Shown: positions 28,433 through 37,538 of the stretch, piece after piece | Numbering within the stretch: the stretch's first letter is position 1 | How the letters are laid out: each line of letters begins with the position of its first letter | NCBI GenBank assembly: GCA_031291645.1 | Contig: JARLIQ010000112.1 | Span: 46,080 to 110,079 of the forward strand | Direction: 5' to 3' | From: Caulobacteraceae bacterium | GTDB lineage: Bacteria; Pseudomonadota; Alphaproteobacteria; Caulobacterales; Caulobacteraceae | DNA: 64,000 nucleotides | Position numbers and translations under genes: made by a program | Notes under the pieces: model-generated | The model's database searches: none | What the model was told of the DNA's origin: nothing | Seen by the model: only the letters and a program-made list of their open reading frames with translations

Positions 28433-29158
28433 TCAGTCGCCGACCAGCATCGACCAGCCGATGGCGTGGGCCTGCCGGGGTCCGAGGGCCACGGCGATCG
28501 GCCGGCCGGCGAACAGGCCCGCGAAGGCCTTGTCGCGGACGTTCAGCCCCCCGGCGTAGGCGCCGAAGGCCGGCAGCACCACCCGCTCGCCGTCCGTGAC
28601 GAAACACCGCCGCCGCACCGAACGACCGCGCGTGGCGACCCGCGCCGCCGGGTGCAGGTGGCCCGCCGCCTCGGCCCGCGGTCCGGCCTGAGGCTCGTGG
28701 CGCAGGACCAGCCGGCCGACCGCGTGCTCCGCGACCACCTCTCCGGGCAGGCCGCGCGGCCCGTCGGCGTCGTGGTTGCCGACGACCCAGACCAGGGTGC
28801 GGCCGCGGGCGAGGCTGGCCAGGCGCGCGCCGCTGTCGGCCGCCAGTCGCGCCTCGGCTCCGCCGTCGTGGAAGCTGTCGCCCAGCAGCACGATCCGCGC
28901 CGGGTTCAGCGCCTCGACCTCCTGCTCCAGCCGCGCCAGGGTCTCGGCCGTGTCGTAGGGCGGCAGCAGCTGGCCGCGCGCGGCGTAGGCCGAACCCTTC
29001 TCCAGGTGCAGGTCGGCGGCGGCCAGGGTGCGGCTCTCCTCCAGCCACAGCGTCCCGGCCGGGCGCAGCCGCGCGGTGAGGCCGGCCAGGGTCAGGCGCA
29101 CCGCGCCGCAGTCGCTGGCGGCGAGGTCGAAGGCGAGCTTGCGGCCAGCGGCGCTCAC
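28433..29158 (-). CDS. pdeM: Ligase-associated metallophosphoesterase PdeM
   Basis: The track ORF runs to 30079 in a shadow frame; the real start is GTG 29158, overlapping the helicase stop (GTGA). The 241-residue protein has the calcineurin-like metal motifs ADLHLEKGSAYAARG, LLGDSFHDGG, VGNHDAD and the His of LRHEPQ/GHLHPA. It matches the ligase-associated DNA damage response endonuclease/phosphatase (PdeM) that accompanies the DEXH helicase, an MBL exonuclease and an ATP-dependent ligase. In the usual four-gene cluster it processes DNA ends before ligation. Only the helicase is next to it here. Confidence 0.88.
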   Translation of the reverse strand: MSAAGRKLAFDLAASDCGAVRLTLAGLTARLRPAGTLWLEESRTLAAADLHLEKGSAYAARGQLLPPYDTAETLARLEQEVEALNPARIVLLGDSFHDGGAEARLAADSGARLASLARGRTLVWVVGNHDADGPRGLPGEVVAEHAVGRLVLRHEPQAGPRAEAAGHLHPAARVATRGRSVRRRCFVTDGERVVLPAFGAYAGGLNVRDKAFAGLFAGRPIAVALGPRQAHAIGWSMLVGD

Positions 29159-31608
29159 GCCATCGCTTCCTCGACCAGGGCCAGCAGGGAGGCGGACTGC
29201 AGCAGCATTTCCGACGCGCCGCCGGGCGAGCGCTCGCGCCCGATCTCGACCAGCATCGGCACGGAGAAGGGCGACAGCTTGGGCAGGGGGTTCATGCGGA
29301 TCCGTCCCTTGATCCGGGCCAGCAGCCCGCCCAGCCGCTCCAGGTCCATCAGGCCGGCCGACGCATCCGCCCGCGCGCAGCGCAGCAGGAGGTGGTCCGG
29401 CTGGTGGCGGCGCAGCACGTCGTAGATCAGGTCGCTGGAGAAGGTGACCTGGCGGCCCGACTTCTCCTCGCCCGGGAACCGGCGCTCGATCAGGCCTGAG
29501 ATCAGGGCGCACTGGCGGAAGGCGCGGCGCATCATCGAACTCTCCTCGAGCCAGGCTTCCAGGTCGTCGCCCAGCATGTCCTCCTGGAACAGCTCGTCCA
29601 TGTCGATGCGGTCCATTGGCGCCAGGGACCAGACGCACACGGCGTAGTCGTTGGCCAGGTAGCCCAGCGGCCCGACGCCCAGCCGGTCGAGCCGGCGGGT
29701 CAGCAGCATGGCCAGGGTGGTGTGGGCCAGCCGTCCCTCGAACGGATAGGCGATCAGATAGTGGCGACGGCCGTTGGGGAAGGTTTCGACCAGAAGTTCG
29801 TCCGCCCTCGGAACGCCGGAATGGTCCTTCTGGGCCTCCAGCCATTCGCGCACGTCGTCGGGCAGCCGTCGCCAGGCCGATTCGTCCTGGACCATGGCGC
29901 GCACCCGCCTGGCCAGATAGGTCGACAGCGGGAATTTCGAGCCGCCCCAGCTCGGGATCTTGGGGTCGTCCGAGGGCGAACGGGTGACGAGGACGTCGAT
30001 CCCGACGATGGCCTCGAAGCGCCAGACCTGGCCGCCAAACAGGAAGGTGTCGCCGGCGGTCAGGCCCTCGAAATACCATTCCTCGGCCTCGCCGATCTTG
30101 CGCCCGCCGACGCCGCGGCGGCTCATCTGGCGCAGGTTCAGCACCGTCGGGCCGACGATGGCCCCGCAGTTCAGCCGGTGGCGCAGCGCCGTCTGGGCCC
30201 CGCGCACCCGCCAGGCCCCGTCCCGCCCCTGCACGATGCGGCGAAACCGGTCGTAGGTCTTGAGCGCGTAGCCGCCGGTCGAGACGAAATCGAGCACCGC
30301 GTCGAAGTCCGCCCGGCCGAGCCCCGCGAAGGGCGCGCTACGGATGACCTCCGTATAAAGATCATCGGCCTGGAAGGGTTCGGAGCAGGCGCAGCCCATG
30401 ATGTGCTGGGCCAGGACGTCCAGGGCGCCGGACCGCTCGGGATCGCCGTCCAGGGCGTTCTCGGCCACCGCCTCCCGCGCGGCCTGGCACTCCAGCATCT
30501 CGAACCGGTTGGCCGGCACCAGTATGGCCCGCGAGGGCTCGTCCAGCCGGTGGTTGGCGCGTCCGATCCGCTGGACCAGGCGCGAGGAACCCTTGGGCGC
30601 GGCGAGCTGGACGACCAGGTCCACCGCCCCCCAGTCGATCCCGAGGTCGAGGGTCGAGGTGCAGACCACGGCCCGCAGCTCGCCCCTGGCCATCGCCGCC
30701 TCGACCTTGCGCCGCTGTTCGGGGGCCAGCGAGCCGTGATGCAGGGCGATCGGCAGGTTGTCGTCGTTCAGCCGCCACAGCTCCTGGAAGGCGAACTCGG
30801 CCTGCCAGCGGGTGTTGACGAAGACCAGCGCCGTGCGGGCGGTCTTGATCACCTCATAGACCTCGGCCATGGCGTGCTGGGCCGTGTGGCCGGCCCAGGG
30901 CACCCGCTGGTCCGACAGCAGCACGTCGATCACCGGCGGCGCGCCCGGCTCGCCCAGGACCAGGTCGGCCGGCTCCGTCCCGGCCGACAGCCAGCGGCGC
31001 AGCATGTCCGGATCGTTCACCGTGGCCGAGAGCCCCACCCGCCGCATCCTGGGCGCGAACGTCGACAGCCGCGCCAGGCCCAGCGACAGCAGGTCGCCGC
31101 GCTTGGACGAATGGATGGCGTGGATCTCGTCGATCACCACGCAGGCCAGGTCCTCGAAATAGGCCCGCGCGCCCTCCCAGGCGCAGAACAGGGCCAGCTG
31201 CTCGGGCGTGGTCAGGAGGATGTCGGGGGGATGGCGCCGCTGGCGCTGGCGCTTGGCGACGCTCATGTCGCCGGTGCGCGCCTCGATGGCGATAGAAAGC
31301 CCCATCTCGGCCACAGGGGCCATCAGGTTGCGCGCCACGTCGGTCGCCAGCGCCTTCAGCGGCGAGATGTAGAGGGTGTGCACGCCCCGCGGCGCGTTCG
31401 GCCTGGCCCGCTGCGACAGCTCGACCAGGCTGGGCAGGAAGCCGGCCAGGGTCTTGCCGCCGCCGGTGGGCGCGATCAGCAGGGCGTCGCGCCCGGCCCG
31501 CGCCTTTTCCAGCATGGCCAGCTGGTGGGTGCGCGGCGTCCACCCCCGCCCGGCGAACCATCCGCCAAACCGGGCCGGCAAGAGTTGCTGCGCCGCGCCG
31601 CCGTCCAT
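29155..31608 (-). CDS. Ligase-associated DEXH box helicase (Lhr-like)
   Basis: This 817-residue SF2 helicase has Walker A PTGGGKT at about 47-53, DEIH (VVIDEIHAIHSS), SAT (LSATVND), motif V CTSTLDLGIDWG and motif VI QRIGRANHR. The C-terminal half is the Lhr-type WH/beta-barrel core (GDTFLFGGQVWRFE, RREFPGEE region). Length and pairing with PdeM match the ligase-associated DNA damage response helicase TIGR family, 3'-5' translocases acting on branched or nicked DNA. It is co-transcribed with pdeM by 4-base overlap. ATP-dependent ligase and MBL exonuclease genes, normally in the same cluster, are not in this window. Confidence 0.9.
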   Translation of the reverse strand: MDGGAAQQLLPARFGGWFAGRGWTPRTHQLAMLEKARAGRDALLIAPTGGGKTLAGFLPSLVELSQRARPNAPRGVHTLYISPLKALATDVARNLMAPVAEMGLSIAIEARTGDMSVAKRQRQRRHPPDILLTTPEQLALFCAWEGARAYFEDLACVVIDEIHAIHSSKRGDLLSLGLARLSTFAPRMRRVGLSATVNDPDMLRRWLSAGTEPADLVLGEPGAPPVIDVLLSDQRVPWAGHTAQHAMAEVYEVIKTARTALVFVNTRWQAEFAFQELWRLNDDNLPIALHHGSLAPEQRRKVEAAMARGELRAVVCTSTLDLGIDWGAVDLVVQLAAPKGSSRLVQRIGRANHRLDEPSRAILVPANRFEMLECQAAREAVAENALDGDPERSGALDVLAQHIMGCACSEPFQADDLYTEVIRSAPFAGLGRADFDAVLDFVSTGGYALKTYDRFRRIVQGRDGAWRVRGAQTALRHRLNCGAIVGPTVLNLRQMSRRGVGGRKIGEAEEWYFEGLTAGDTFLFGGQVWRFEAIVGIDVLVTRSPSDDPKIPSWGGSKFPLSTYLARRVRAMVQDESAWRRLPDDVREWLEAQKDHSGVPRADELLVETFPNGRRHYLIAYPFEGRLAHTTLAMLLTRRLDRLGVGPLGYLANDYAVCVWSLAPMDRIDMDELFQEDMLGDDLEAWLEESSMMRRAFRQCALISGLIERRFPGEEKSGRQVTFSSDLIYDVLRRHQPDHLLLRCARADASAGLMDLERLGGLLARIKGRIRMNPLPKLSPFSVPMLVEIGRERSPGGASEMLLQSASLLALVEEAMA

Positions 31609-31688
31609 CCGGGGCGCTATAGCATGTTCTCTTTCTGTTTCGAGGGGCGCCGTTGCGGGACCGCGGCGTCGGGCGCTATCCAGGGGGC

Positions 31689-32228
31689 ATGAGCCCAGCC
31701 GACTCGCAGCCGATCTTCATCACCGAACGGCTGATCGTGCGGCCGCGCACGCCCGCCGACGAGGCGGCCTGCCTGCTGATGGACGGCGATCCCGAGGTCG
31801 TCCGCTACGTGCCGACGCCCTGGTCGGACGAGGCCGGCCATCGCGCCTTCCTGGCCACCCGCACCGCCGGTCCCTATCCGCTGGGCCAGGGCTATTGGAC
31901 GATCACGGACCGGTCGGACGCCTTCCTCGGCTGGGTCCTGCTGATCCCGTCCGACGCCATAGGGCCGGAGACCGAGATCGGCTGGCGCCTGCCGCGCGCG
32001 GCCTGGGGCAAGGGCTATGCGACCGAGGCGGCGCGGCCGGTGCTTCGCCACGCCTTCGAGACCCTGGGCCTGGACGAGGTGGTGGCCGACGTCCTGCCGG
32101 GCAACGCGGCGTCGATGGGCGTCGCGGCCAAGCTCGGCCTCAGACTGGACCAGCGCAAGGACGTCAGCCCCTACATCCGCTTCACCCAGACCGCAGCCGG
32201 CTTCCGCGCCCGGGCCGCGACGTCGTGA
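31689..32228 (+). CDS. GNAT acetyltransferase, RimJ/RimL-like
   Basis: The ATG at 31689 (MSPADSQPIFITERLIVRPR) gives 179 residues. The opening ITERLIVRPRTPADEAA, the beta strand WTITDRSDAFLGWVLL and the acetyl-CoA loop WRLPRAAWGKGYATEAA define an acetyltransferase_3 (RimJ/RimL) domain. The tail NAASMGVAAKLGLRLDQR is the usual last segment. The acceptor, an N-terminal amine or antibiotic-like amine, is not predictable. It is divergent from the helicase and just upstream of the DinG-like gene on the same strand. Confidence 0.88.
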   Translation: MSPADSQPIFITERLIVRPRTPADEAACLLMDGDPEVVRYVPTPWSDEAGHRAFLATRTAGPYPLGQGYWTITDRSDAFLGWVLLIPSDAIGPETEIGWRLPRAAWGKGYATEAARPVLRHAFETLGLDEVVADVLPGNAASMGVAAKLGLRLDQRKDVSPYIRFTQTAAGFRARAATS

Positions 32229-32280
32229 CGCGTATCGCGTTCCCGTTCCGTTTCGAGCCCCGATCGGTTACCTATCGATC

Positions 32281-35073
32281 GTGAACGCCATCTCGCCCGT
32301 GCTCGACCTGGCGCCGGCGCTCGTGGTCCTGCCGGGGCCGCGGGCGGCGGCGTGCGATGGCGCGGGCGCGCGGGACGTCAGCCCGGCCGAGGCCCGCGCC
32401 CTGGCCATGTCCGCGCCGGTGCTGGTGGCTCACGCGGGCCTGACCGCGCGGCGGCTCGACCTGCAGACCCCGCCCCGCTCGCGCGACATCTTCGACGCCC
32501 TGGAGCTGTTCGCCTTCGTGCGGCCCGCCCGGTTCTGCGCGCCGACGGCGGTCGGCCTGGCCCTGGCCATGGGCGAGGCCGAGCCCAAGGGCGCGGCGGC
32601 CCAGGCGCTCGCCTTGCGCCAGGCCTGCACGGCGCTGCTGGGCGAGCTGGCCGAGGCGCCCTGGCCGAACCGCGAGGAAGCCCTCGCCCTGGCCGAGACC
32701 CTGGCGCGGGCCGGCTGGGCCTGGGGCGCGGCGGTGGTCGCGGCCCTGCGCGCCCGGCCGGTGCGCGAGGGCTGGCGCGGCAGCGGCATGGAGGTCTGGA
32801 GCCGCATCCCCGAGTGGGAGGACCAGGCCCCGGCCGGCGAGCCGGGCTCGCGCCCGGTCGAACCCGAGGCCGCCCGCGCGCGCCTGGCTGAGCTGCTCGG
32901 CCGCGCCGGCCTGGACGAGGCGCGTCCCGCCCAGGCCGAGTTCGCCGCCGAGGCGACCCACGCCTTCCAGCCGCGCGAGCGCGAGGGCGAGCCCAACCTG
33001 ATGCTGGCCGAGGCGGGCACCGGCGTCGGCAAGACCCTGGGCTATCTGGCGCCGGCCTCGCTCTGGGCCGAGGCCAACGGGCCGGCGGTCTGGGTCTCGA
33101 CCTTCACCCGCGCCCTGCAGCGCCAGATCGAGCGCGAGAGCCATAGCCTCTATCCCGACCCGGCCGTCCGCGCCCGCAAGGCGGTGGTGCGCAAGGGGCG
33201 GGAGAACTACCTGTGCCTGTTGAACCTGCAGGACCAGGTCAATGCGGCCATGAGTGGGGGCGGCGACCTGATCGGCACGGCGCTGGCCGCCCGCTGGGCG
33301 CGGGCCAGCCGCGACGGCGACATGACCGGCGGAGACTTCCCCGGCTGGCTGCCCGGCCTGTTCGCCGTCGGCGCGACGGCCCAGGCGGGGCCGGGCAACC
33401 TGGTCGACCGGCGCGGGGAGTGCGTCCACGCCGCCTGCCCGCACTACCGGGGCTGTTTCATCGAGAAGGCCGTGCGCGCCTCGCGCAAGGCCGACATCGT
33501 CATCGCCAACCACGCCCTGGTCCTGACCCAGGCGGCCTTCGACGGCGCGCGCGCGGCGCGGGGCCTGAAGAGCGACATCGAGACCACGGCGCTGAAACGC
33601 ATCGTGTTCGACGAAGGCCACCACCTGTTCGACGCCGCCGACGCGGCCTTCTCGGCGGCCCTCTCCGGGGCCGAGGCGGCGGAGCTGCGCCGCTGGATCC
33701 GCGGGCCGGAGGGGCGCGGGCGGCGCGGCCGGGGGCTGGAGCTGCGCCTGGCCGACCTGGTGGGCGACCGCGAGGACGCCAAGCACGCCCTGGACGACGC
33801 CATCCGCGCAGCCTCGTGTCTGCCGGGCGAAGGCTGGTCGGGCCGGATCACGCCGCCGTCGGGCGAGGCCAATCCGATCGGGCCGATCGAGGCCTTCCTG
33901 ACCGCGGCTCTGGAGCAGCTGCGCGCCCGCGCCGGCCCGTCGGAGATCGGCCAGGAATGCGCCGCCCGGCCGGCGCTGGACCTGGTGCGCGAGACGGCGG
34001 GCGCGGCGGCGCGGGCGCTGTCGGGGATCGAGGCGCCGCTGCTGACCCTCGCGCGGCGGCTGGAGGACGTGCTGGACGAGGCGTCGGACGAGCTGGCCGG
34101 CGGCGATCGCGCGCGCATCGAGGGCGCCCTGCGCGGGCTCGACCGCCGTGCGCGGATGACCCTGCCGGCCTGGCGCTCCATGCTGCAGGCCGTCGCCGAG
34201 GACGCCGAGGACGATCCGGATTTCGTCGACTGGTTCGAGACCACCATCCTCTATGGTCGGGTGGTGGACGCGGCCTGCCGCCGCCATTGGGTCGATCCGA
34301 CCGAACCCCTGCAGGCCGCGGTGCTGGCTCCGGCGCACGGGGTTCTGGTGACCAGCGCCACCCTGGCCGATCCGGCGCTGGACGACCCCTTCGCCCTGGC
34401 CGAGATGCGCACCGGCGCGGCCCGCTTTCCCGAGCGGCCCAAGACCCTGCGCCTGGCCTCGCCGTTCGATTACGCCACCAACGCCAAGGCCTTCGTGGTC
34501 ACCGACGTCGGCAAGGAGGACCCGCGCCAGGTGGCGGCGGCCATGCGCGAGCTGTTCAAGGCGTCCGGCGGCGGGGCGCTGGGCCTGTTCACCGCCATCC
34601 GCCGGCTGCGCGCGGTCTACGACCGGATCGCCCCGCCCCTGGCCGAGCATGGCCTGGCCCTCTACGCCCAGCACGTCGATCCGCTGGAGGCGGGGGCGCT
34701 GGTGGACATCTTCCGGGTGGAGGAGGACGCCTGCCTTCTGGGCACCGACGCGGTGCGCGACGGGGTCGACGTGCCGGGCCGGTCGCTGCGCCTGCTGGTG
34801 TTCGACCGCGTGCCCTGGCCACGGCCCGACCTGCTGCACAAGGCCCGTCGCGGCCGCTTCGGCGGCAAGGGCTATGACGACAGCATCGCCCGCGCCCGCA
34901 TCGCCCAGGCCTTCGGCCGGCTGATCCGCCGCGCCGACGACAAGGGCGTCTTCGTCATGCTCGATCCCGCGGCCCCCACGCGGCTGTTCTCCAGCTTGCC
35001 GGAGGGCGTCACCATCGAGCGCGTCGGCCTGGTCGAGGCGATCGAGGCGACGACGGCGCACCTGGGCGGCTAG
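32281..35073 (+). CDS. DinG/Rad3-like ATP-dependent DNA helicase
   Basis: The true start is GTG at 32281; the track ORF begins inside the GNAT gene. The 930-residue protein has Walker A AEAGTGVGKT, DEGH (VFDEGHHLFDAAD), the QxxR-type terminal motif AQAFGRLIRRADD and four cysteines spaced for a 4Fe-4S cluster (YLC, then C-x4-C-x5-C in CVHAACPHYRGC), as in DinG and XPD. These enzymes unwind DNA 5'-3', including R-loops and G-quadruplexes. The first 200 residues look like a worn-down DEDD exonuclease domain (VLVAHAGLTARRLDL, then DIFDALELFAFVRP) without its first acidic motif. It likely acts in DNA repair with the nearby Lhr-like helicase. Confidence 0.88.
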   Translation: MNAISPVLDLAPALVVLPGPRAAACDGAGARDVSPAEARALAMSAPVLVAHAGLTARRLDLQTPPRSRDIFDALELFAFVRPARFCAPTAVGLALAMGEAEPKGAAAQALALRQACTALLGELAEAPWPNREEALALAETLARAGWAWGAAVVAALRARPVREGWRGSGMEVWSRIPEWEDQAPAGEPGSRPVEPEAARARLAELLGRAGLDEARPAQAEFAAEATHAFQPREREGEPNLMLAEAGTGVGKTLGYLAPASLWAEANGPAVWVSTFTRALQRQIERESHSLYPDPAVRARKAVVRKGRENYLCLLNLQDQVNAAMSGGGDLIGTALAARWARASRDGDMTGGDFPGWLPGLFAVGATAQAGPGNLVDRRGECVHAACPHYRGCFIEKAVRASRKADIVIANHALVLTQAAFDGARAARGLKSDIETTALKRIVFDEGHHLFDAADAAFSAALSGAEAAELRRWIRGPEGRGRRGRGLELRLADLVGDREDAKHALDDAIRAASCLPGEGWSGRITPPSGEANPIGPIEAFLTAALEQLRARAGPSEIGQECAARPALDLVRETAGAAARALSGIEAPLLTLARRLEDVLDEASDELAGGDRARIEGALRGLDRRARMTLPAWRSMLQAVAEDAEDDPDFVDWFETTILYGRVVDAACRRHWVDPTEPLQAAVLAPAHGVLVTSATLADPALDDPFALAEMRTGAARFPERPKTLRLASPFDYATNAKAFVVTDVGKEDPRQVAAAMRELFKASGGGALGLFTAIRRLRAVYDRIAPPLAEHGLALYAQHVDPLEAGALVDIFRVEEDACLLGTDAVRDGVDVPGRSLRLLVFDRVPWPRPDLLHKARRGRFGGKGYDDSIARARIAQAFGRLIRRADDKGVFVMLDPAAPTRLFSSLPEGVTIERVGLVEAIEATTAHLGG

Positions 35074-35082
35074 ATCGCGATG

Positions 35083-35100
35083 ATTTAGTGTTGACTAAAT
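35083..35100. promoter_or_regulatory. Perfect inverted repeat ATTTAGT-N4-ACTAAAT, putative ArsR operator
   Basis: ATTTAGTGTTGACTAAAT has perfect 7-base arms and a 4-base spacer, in the 33-base gap between the helicase stop and the ArsR gene. It contains TTGACT, a possible -35 element. An AT-rich palindrome of this size is typical of ArsR-family operators. Confidence 0.65.
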
Positions 35101-35106
35101 TAAGTG

Positions 35107-35121
35107 ATGACTGAAAGTCAT
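35107..35121. promoter_or_regulatory. Second inverted repeat ATGACT-GAA-AGTCAT
   Basis: Perfect 6-base arms flank a 3-base spacer. It overlaps the first possible start codon of the ArsR gene. If translation starts at 35125 instead, this would be a leader or operator element, possibly a second binding site. Confidence 0.45.
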
Positions 35122-35442
35122 CGCATGTCCGTCTCCTCCACCCTGGACGTCCTCGCCGAGCCCGCGCGGCGGCAGATCGTGGCCTTCCTGGCCGACGGCG
35201 AGATGCCGGTGGGGGAGATCGTCTCCCAGTTCAACAGCACGCCCTCGGCCGTCTCCCAGCACCTGAAGGTGCTGCGCGAGGCCGGCGTGGTGGTGATGCG
35301 GCCCAAGGCCCAGCAGCGCCTCTACGCCCTGAACCCCAAGGCCATGGCCGAGGCGGCGGCCTGGATGATGCGCATGGGCGGCTTCTGGACCGGCCGCATG
35401 GAGGCGCTGGAGAAACAGCTGCTGGAGGCGGCGAGCCGGTAG
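35107..35442 (+). CDS. ArsR family transcriptional regulator
   Basis: This is a winged-helix regulator of about 111 residues. The core STLDVLAEPARRQIVAFLADGEMPVGEIVSQF is followed by the recognition helix SAVSQHLKVLREAGVV and the wing RPKAQQRLYAL. It lacks the cysteine metal site of true ArsR/SmtB sensors, so it belongs to the non-metal SRPBCC-partner type of small HTH_20 regulators. Start choices are ATG 35107 (inside a palindrome) or ATG 35125 (MSVSSTLDV), and the second agrees better with relatives. The two palindromes upstream suggest autoregulation. No partner SRPBCC gene follows. Confidence 0.88.
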   Translation: MTESHRMSVSSTLDVLAEPARRQIVAFLADGEMPVGEIVSQFNSTPSAVSQHLKVLREAGVVVMRPKAQQRLYALNPKAMAEAAAWMMRMGGFWTGRMEALEKQLLEAASR

Positions 35443-35454
35443 GCGCGGCCTTCG

Positions 35455-36387
35455 TCAGACCGGCTTCTTGTCCCGGCCGAAGTTCGGCTCCGGGCTTTCC
35501 TGGCCGGCGGCCACGATGCCGCGGCGGATGGCGCGGGTGCGGGTGAACAGGGCTTCCAGCTTGTCGCCCTCGCCCCAGCGGATGGCGCGCGAGAGGGCGT
35601 GCAGGTCCTCGGTGAAGCGGCCGAGGATCTCCAGCACCGCGTCCTTGTTGAGCAGGAAGACGTCGCGCCACATCACCGGGTCGGAGGCGGCGATCCGGGT
35701 GAAGTCGCGGAAGCCGCCGGCGGAGTACTTCATCACCTCGCCCTGGGTCACGCCCTCCAGGTCGTCGGCGGTGCCGACGATGTTGTAGGCGATCAGGTGC
35801 GGCAGGTGGGAGGTGACGGCCAGGACCAGGTCATGATGGCGCTCGTCCATCAGCTCGACCTGGGCGCCCAGGGTGCGCCAGAAGGCCGAGAGCCGCTCGA
35901 CCTGGGCCGGATAGGCCGGATCGTCCGAGGCGCGCGGGCACAGGATGGTCCAGCGGTTCTCGAACAGGCTGGGAAAGCCTGCGTCGGGGCCGGACTGCTC
36001 GGTGCCGGCGATGGGGTGGCCGGGGATGACGGCGACGCCGGGCGGGGCGGCGGCGGCCATGGCCTCGCCCACCGCGCCCTTGACCGAGCCGACGTCCGAG
36101 AGGATGGCGCCCGGCTCCAGGCCCGGGGCGAGCGCCATGGCGGCCAGGCCGATGGCCGCCGGCGGCGCGGCGATGATGACGAGGTCGGCGCCGCGCGCCG
36201 CCTCGGCCGGGTCGGCGAACACCGCGTCGGCGATGCCCAGGGCCTCGACCCGCGCTCGCACCTCGGGGCTGGGGTCGCTGACCACCACCGCGTCGGCCGC
36301 GCCCTTGGCCCGGGCGGCCCGCACCAGGGACGAGCCGATCAGGCCGCAGCCGATGATCGCGAGCCGCTTGACCGGCGCCGCGCTCAT
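35455..36387 (-). CDS. tyrA: Prephenate/arogenate dehydrogenase family protein
   Basis: This 310-residue enzyme has an NAD(P)-binding Rossmann motif IIGCGLIGSS at about residues 11-19. It carries the prephenate dehydrogenase hallmark HPIAGTEQSGPDA and the later segment AVTSHLPHLIAYN. It oxidatively decarboxylates prephenate or arogenate toward tyrosine. It overlaps hisC by 4 bases (ATGA) and follows the chorismate mutase, so the three genes form one operon. In alphaproteobacteria HisC-type aminotransferases often also transaminate prephenate or hydroxyphenylpyruvate, so an arogenate route is possible. Prephenate versus arogenate specificity is not decided by sequence. Confidence 0.92.
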   Translation of the reverse strand: MSAAPVKRLAIIGCGLIGSSLVRAARAKGAADAVVVSDPSPEVRARVEALGIADAVFADPAEAARGADLVIIAAPPAAIGLAAMALAPGLEPGAILSDVGSVKGAVGEAMAAAAPPGVAVIPGHPIAGTEQSGPDAGFPSLFENRWTILCPRASDDPAYPAQVERLSAFWRTLGAQVELMDERHHDLVLAVTSHLPHLIAYNIVGTADDLEGVTQGEVMKYSAGGFRDFTRIAASDPVMWRDVFLLNKDAVLEILGRFTEDLHALSRAIRWGEGDKLEALFTRTRAIRRGIVAAGQESPEPNFGRDKKPV

Positions 36388-37535
36388 CCGCGTCCGCCCC
36401 GGCCGAGGAAGGCGGCCAGGAGTTCGACCAAGGCGCGGTTATGCTCTTCCAGGCCGATGGTGATCCGCAGGTGTTCGGGCAGGCCATAGGCCGCGACGCC
36501 GCGCACCAGATAGCCGTGCGCGGCGAGGAAGGCCTCGGCCCCGACAGCAGTCTCGGCCGCGGTGCGGCCGGGCGTCGCCGGCAGGCGGACGAGGACGTAG
36601 TTGGCGGCCGACGGCGTGACCTCCAGGCCCAGCCCGCCGAGCTGCTGCGTCAGCCAGGGCCGCCACTGCTCGACCAGGGCCACCGACCGGGTCTTGAAGT
36701 CTTCGTCCGCCAGGGCCGCGATCGCCGCCTCCTGGGCCGGGATCGAGGTGTTGAACGGCGGGCGGATGCGGTCGATGGCGTCGGCGGCGTCCGCGGGCGC
36801 ATAGGCCCAGCCGATGCGCAGCGCCGCCAGGCCGTAGACCTTGGAGAAGGTGCGGGTGACGATGACGTTGGCGCTGCGGCGCGCGAGCTCGAGGCCGTCG
36901 TCGAACGCCGGGTCGGTGCAGAATTCCGCGTAGGCGGTGTCGAGCACCAGCATCACGCGGGGCGGCAGGCCCGCGTGCAGCCGCGCGACTTCGTCGGCCG
37001 AGATCCAGGTGCCGGTGGGGTTGGCCGGGTTGGTGATGAAGACCAGCCGGGTGCGCCCGTCGACCAGCCCCAGCACCGCGTCGACGTCGATGCGCAGGTT
37101 GGGCTCGGGCGCGAAGCGGACCTCGGCGCCGCAGGCCCGCGCGCCGATCGCGTAGGCGCCGAAGCCGTACTGGCCCTGGATGATGTTGTCGCCCGGCTCG
37201 AGATAGACCTGGTTGATCAGGTGCAGCACCTCGTCGGTCCCGTCGCTGAACACCAGCCGGTCGGGCTCCAGCCCATAGTGGCGCGCCACGGCTTCGCGCA
37301 GGGCGTTGGAGCGACCGTCGGGATAGAGGTGCAGCCGGTCCACCGAGGCGGCGACGGCGGCCTTGGCCGCCGGGCTGCAGCCCAGGATGTTCTCGTTCGA
37401 GGACAGCTTGACCGGATGCTCGAAGCCCTCGGCCTTGGACTTGCCTGGCCTGTAGGGGGTGATGTCCAGGATGCCCGGCCTGGGCGTCGGACGATCCGCT
37501 TCGTCGCGCGGGAGAGGGCAGGTCATGGCGTCCAT
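36384..37535 (-). CDS. hisC: Histidinol-phosphate aminotransferase family
   Basis: This is a 383-residue fold-type I PLP enzyme. The start is ATG 37535, 3 bases after the chorismate mutase stop; ATG 37526 is also possible. Family motifs are KLSSNENILGCSPAA, YPDGRSNALR, FSDGTDEVL, TNPANPTGTW and the PLP-lysine site VTRTFSKVYGLAALRIGWA. HisC works in histidine synthesis. In this operon with chorismate mutase and TyrA it is likely to have a second role in aromatic amino-acid transamination, which is inference from context. Confidence 0.92.
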   Translation of the reverse strand: MDAMTCPLPRDEADRPTPRPGILDITPYRPGKSKAEGFEHPVKLSSNENILGCSPAAKAAVAASVDRLHLYPDGRSNALREAVARHYGLEPDRLVFSDGTDEVLHLINQVYLEPGDNIIQGQYGFGAYAIGARACGAEVRFAPEPNLRIDVDAVLGLVDGRTRLVFITNPANPTGTWISADEVARLHAGLPPRVMLVLDTAYAEFCTDPAFDDGLELARRSANVIVTRTFSKVYGLAALRIGWAYAPADAADAIDRIRPPFNTSIPAQEAAIAALADEDFKTRSVALVEQWRPWLTQQLGGLGLEVTPSAANYVLVRLPATPGRTAAETAVGAEAFLAAHGYLVRGVAAYGLPEHLRITIGLEEHNRALVELLAAFLGRGGRG

Positions 37536-37538
37536 GCT

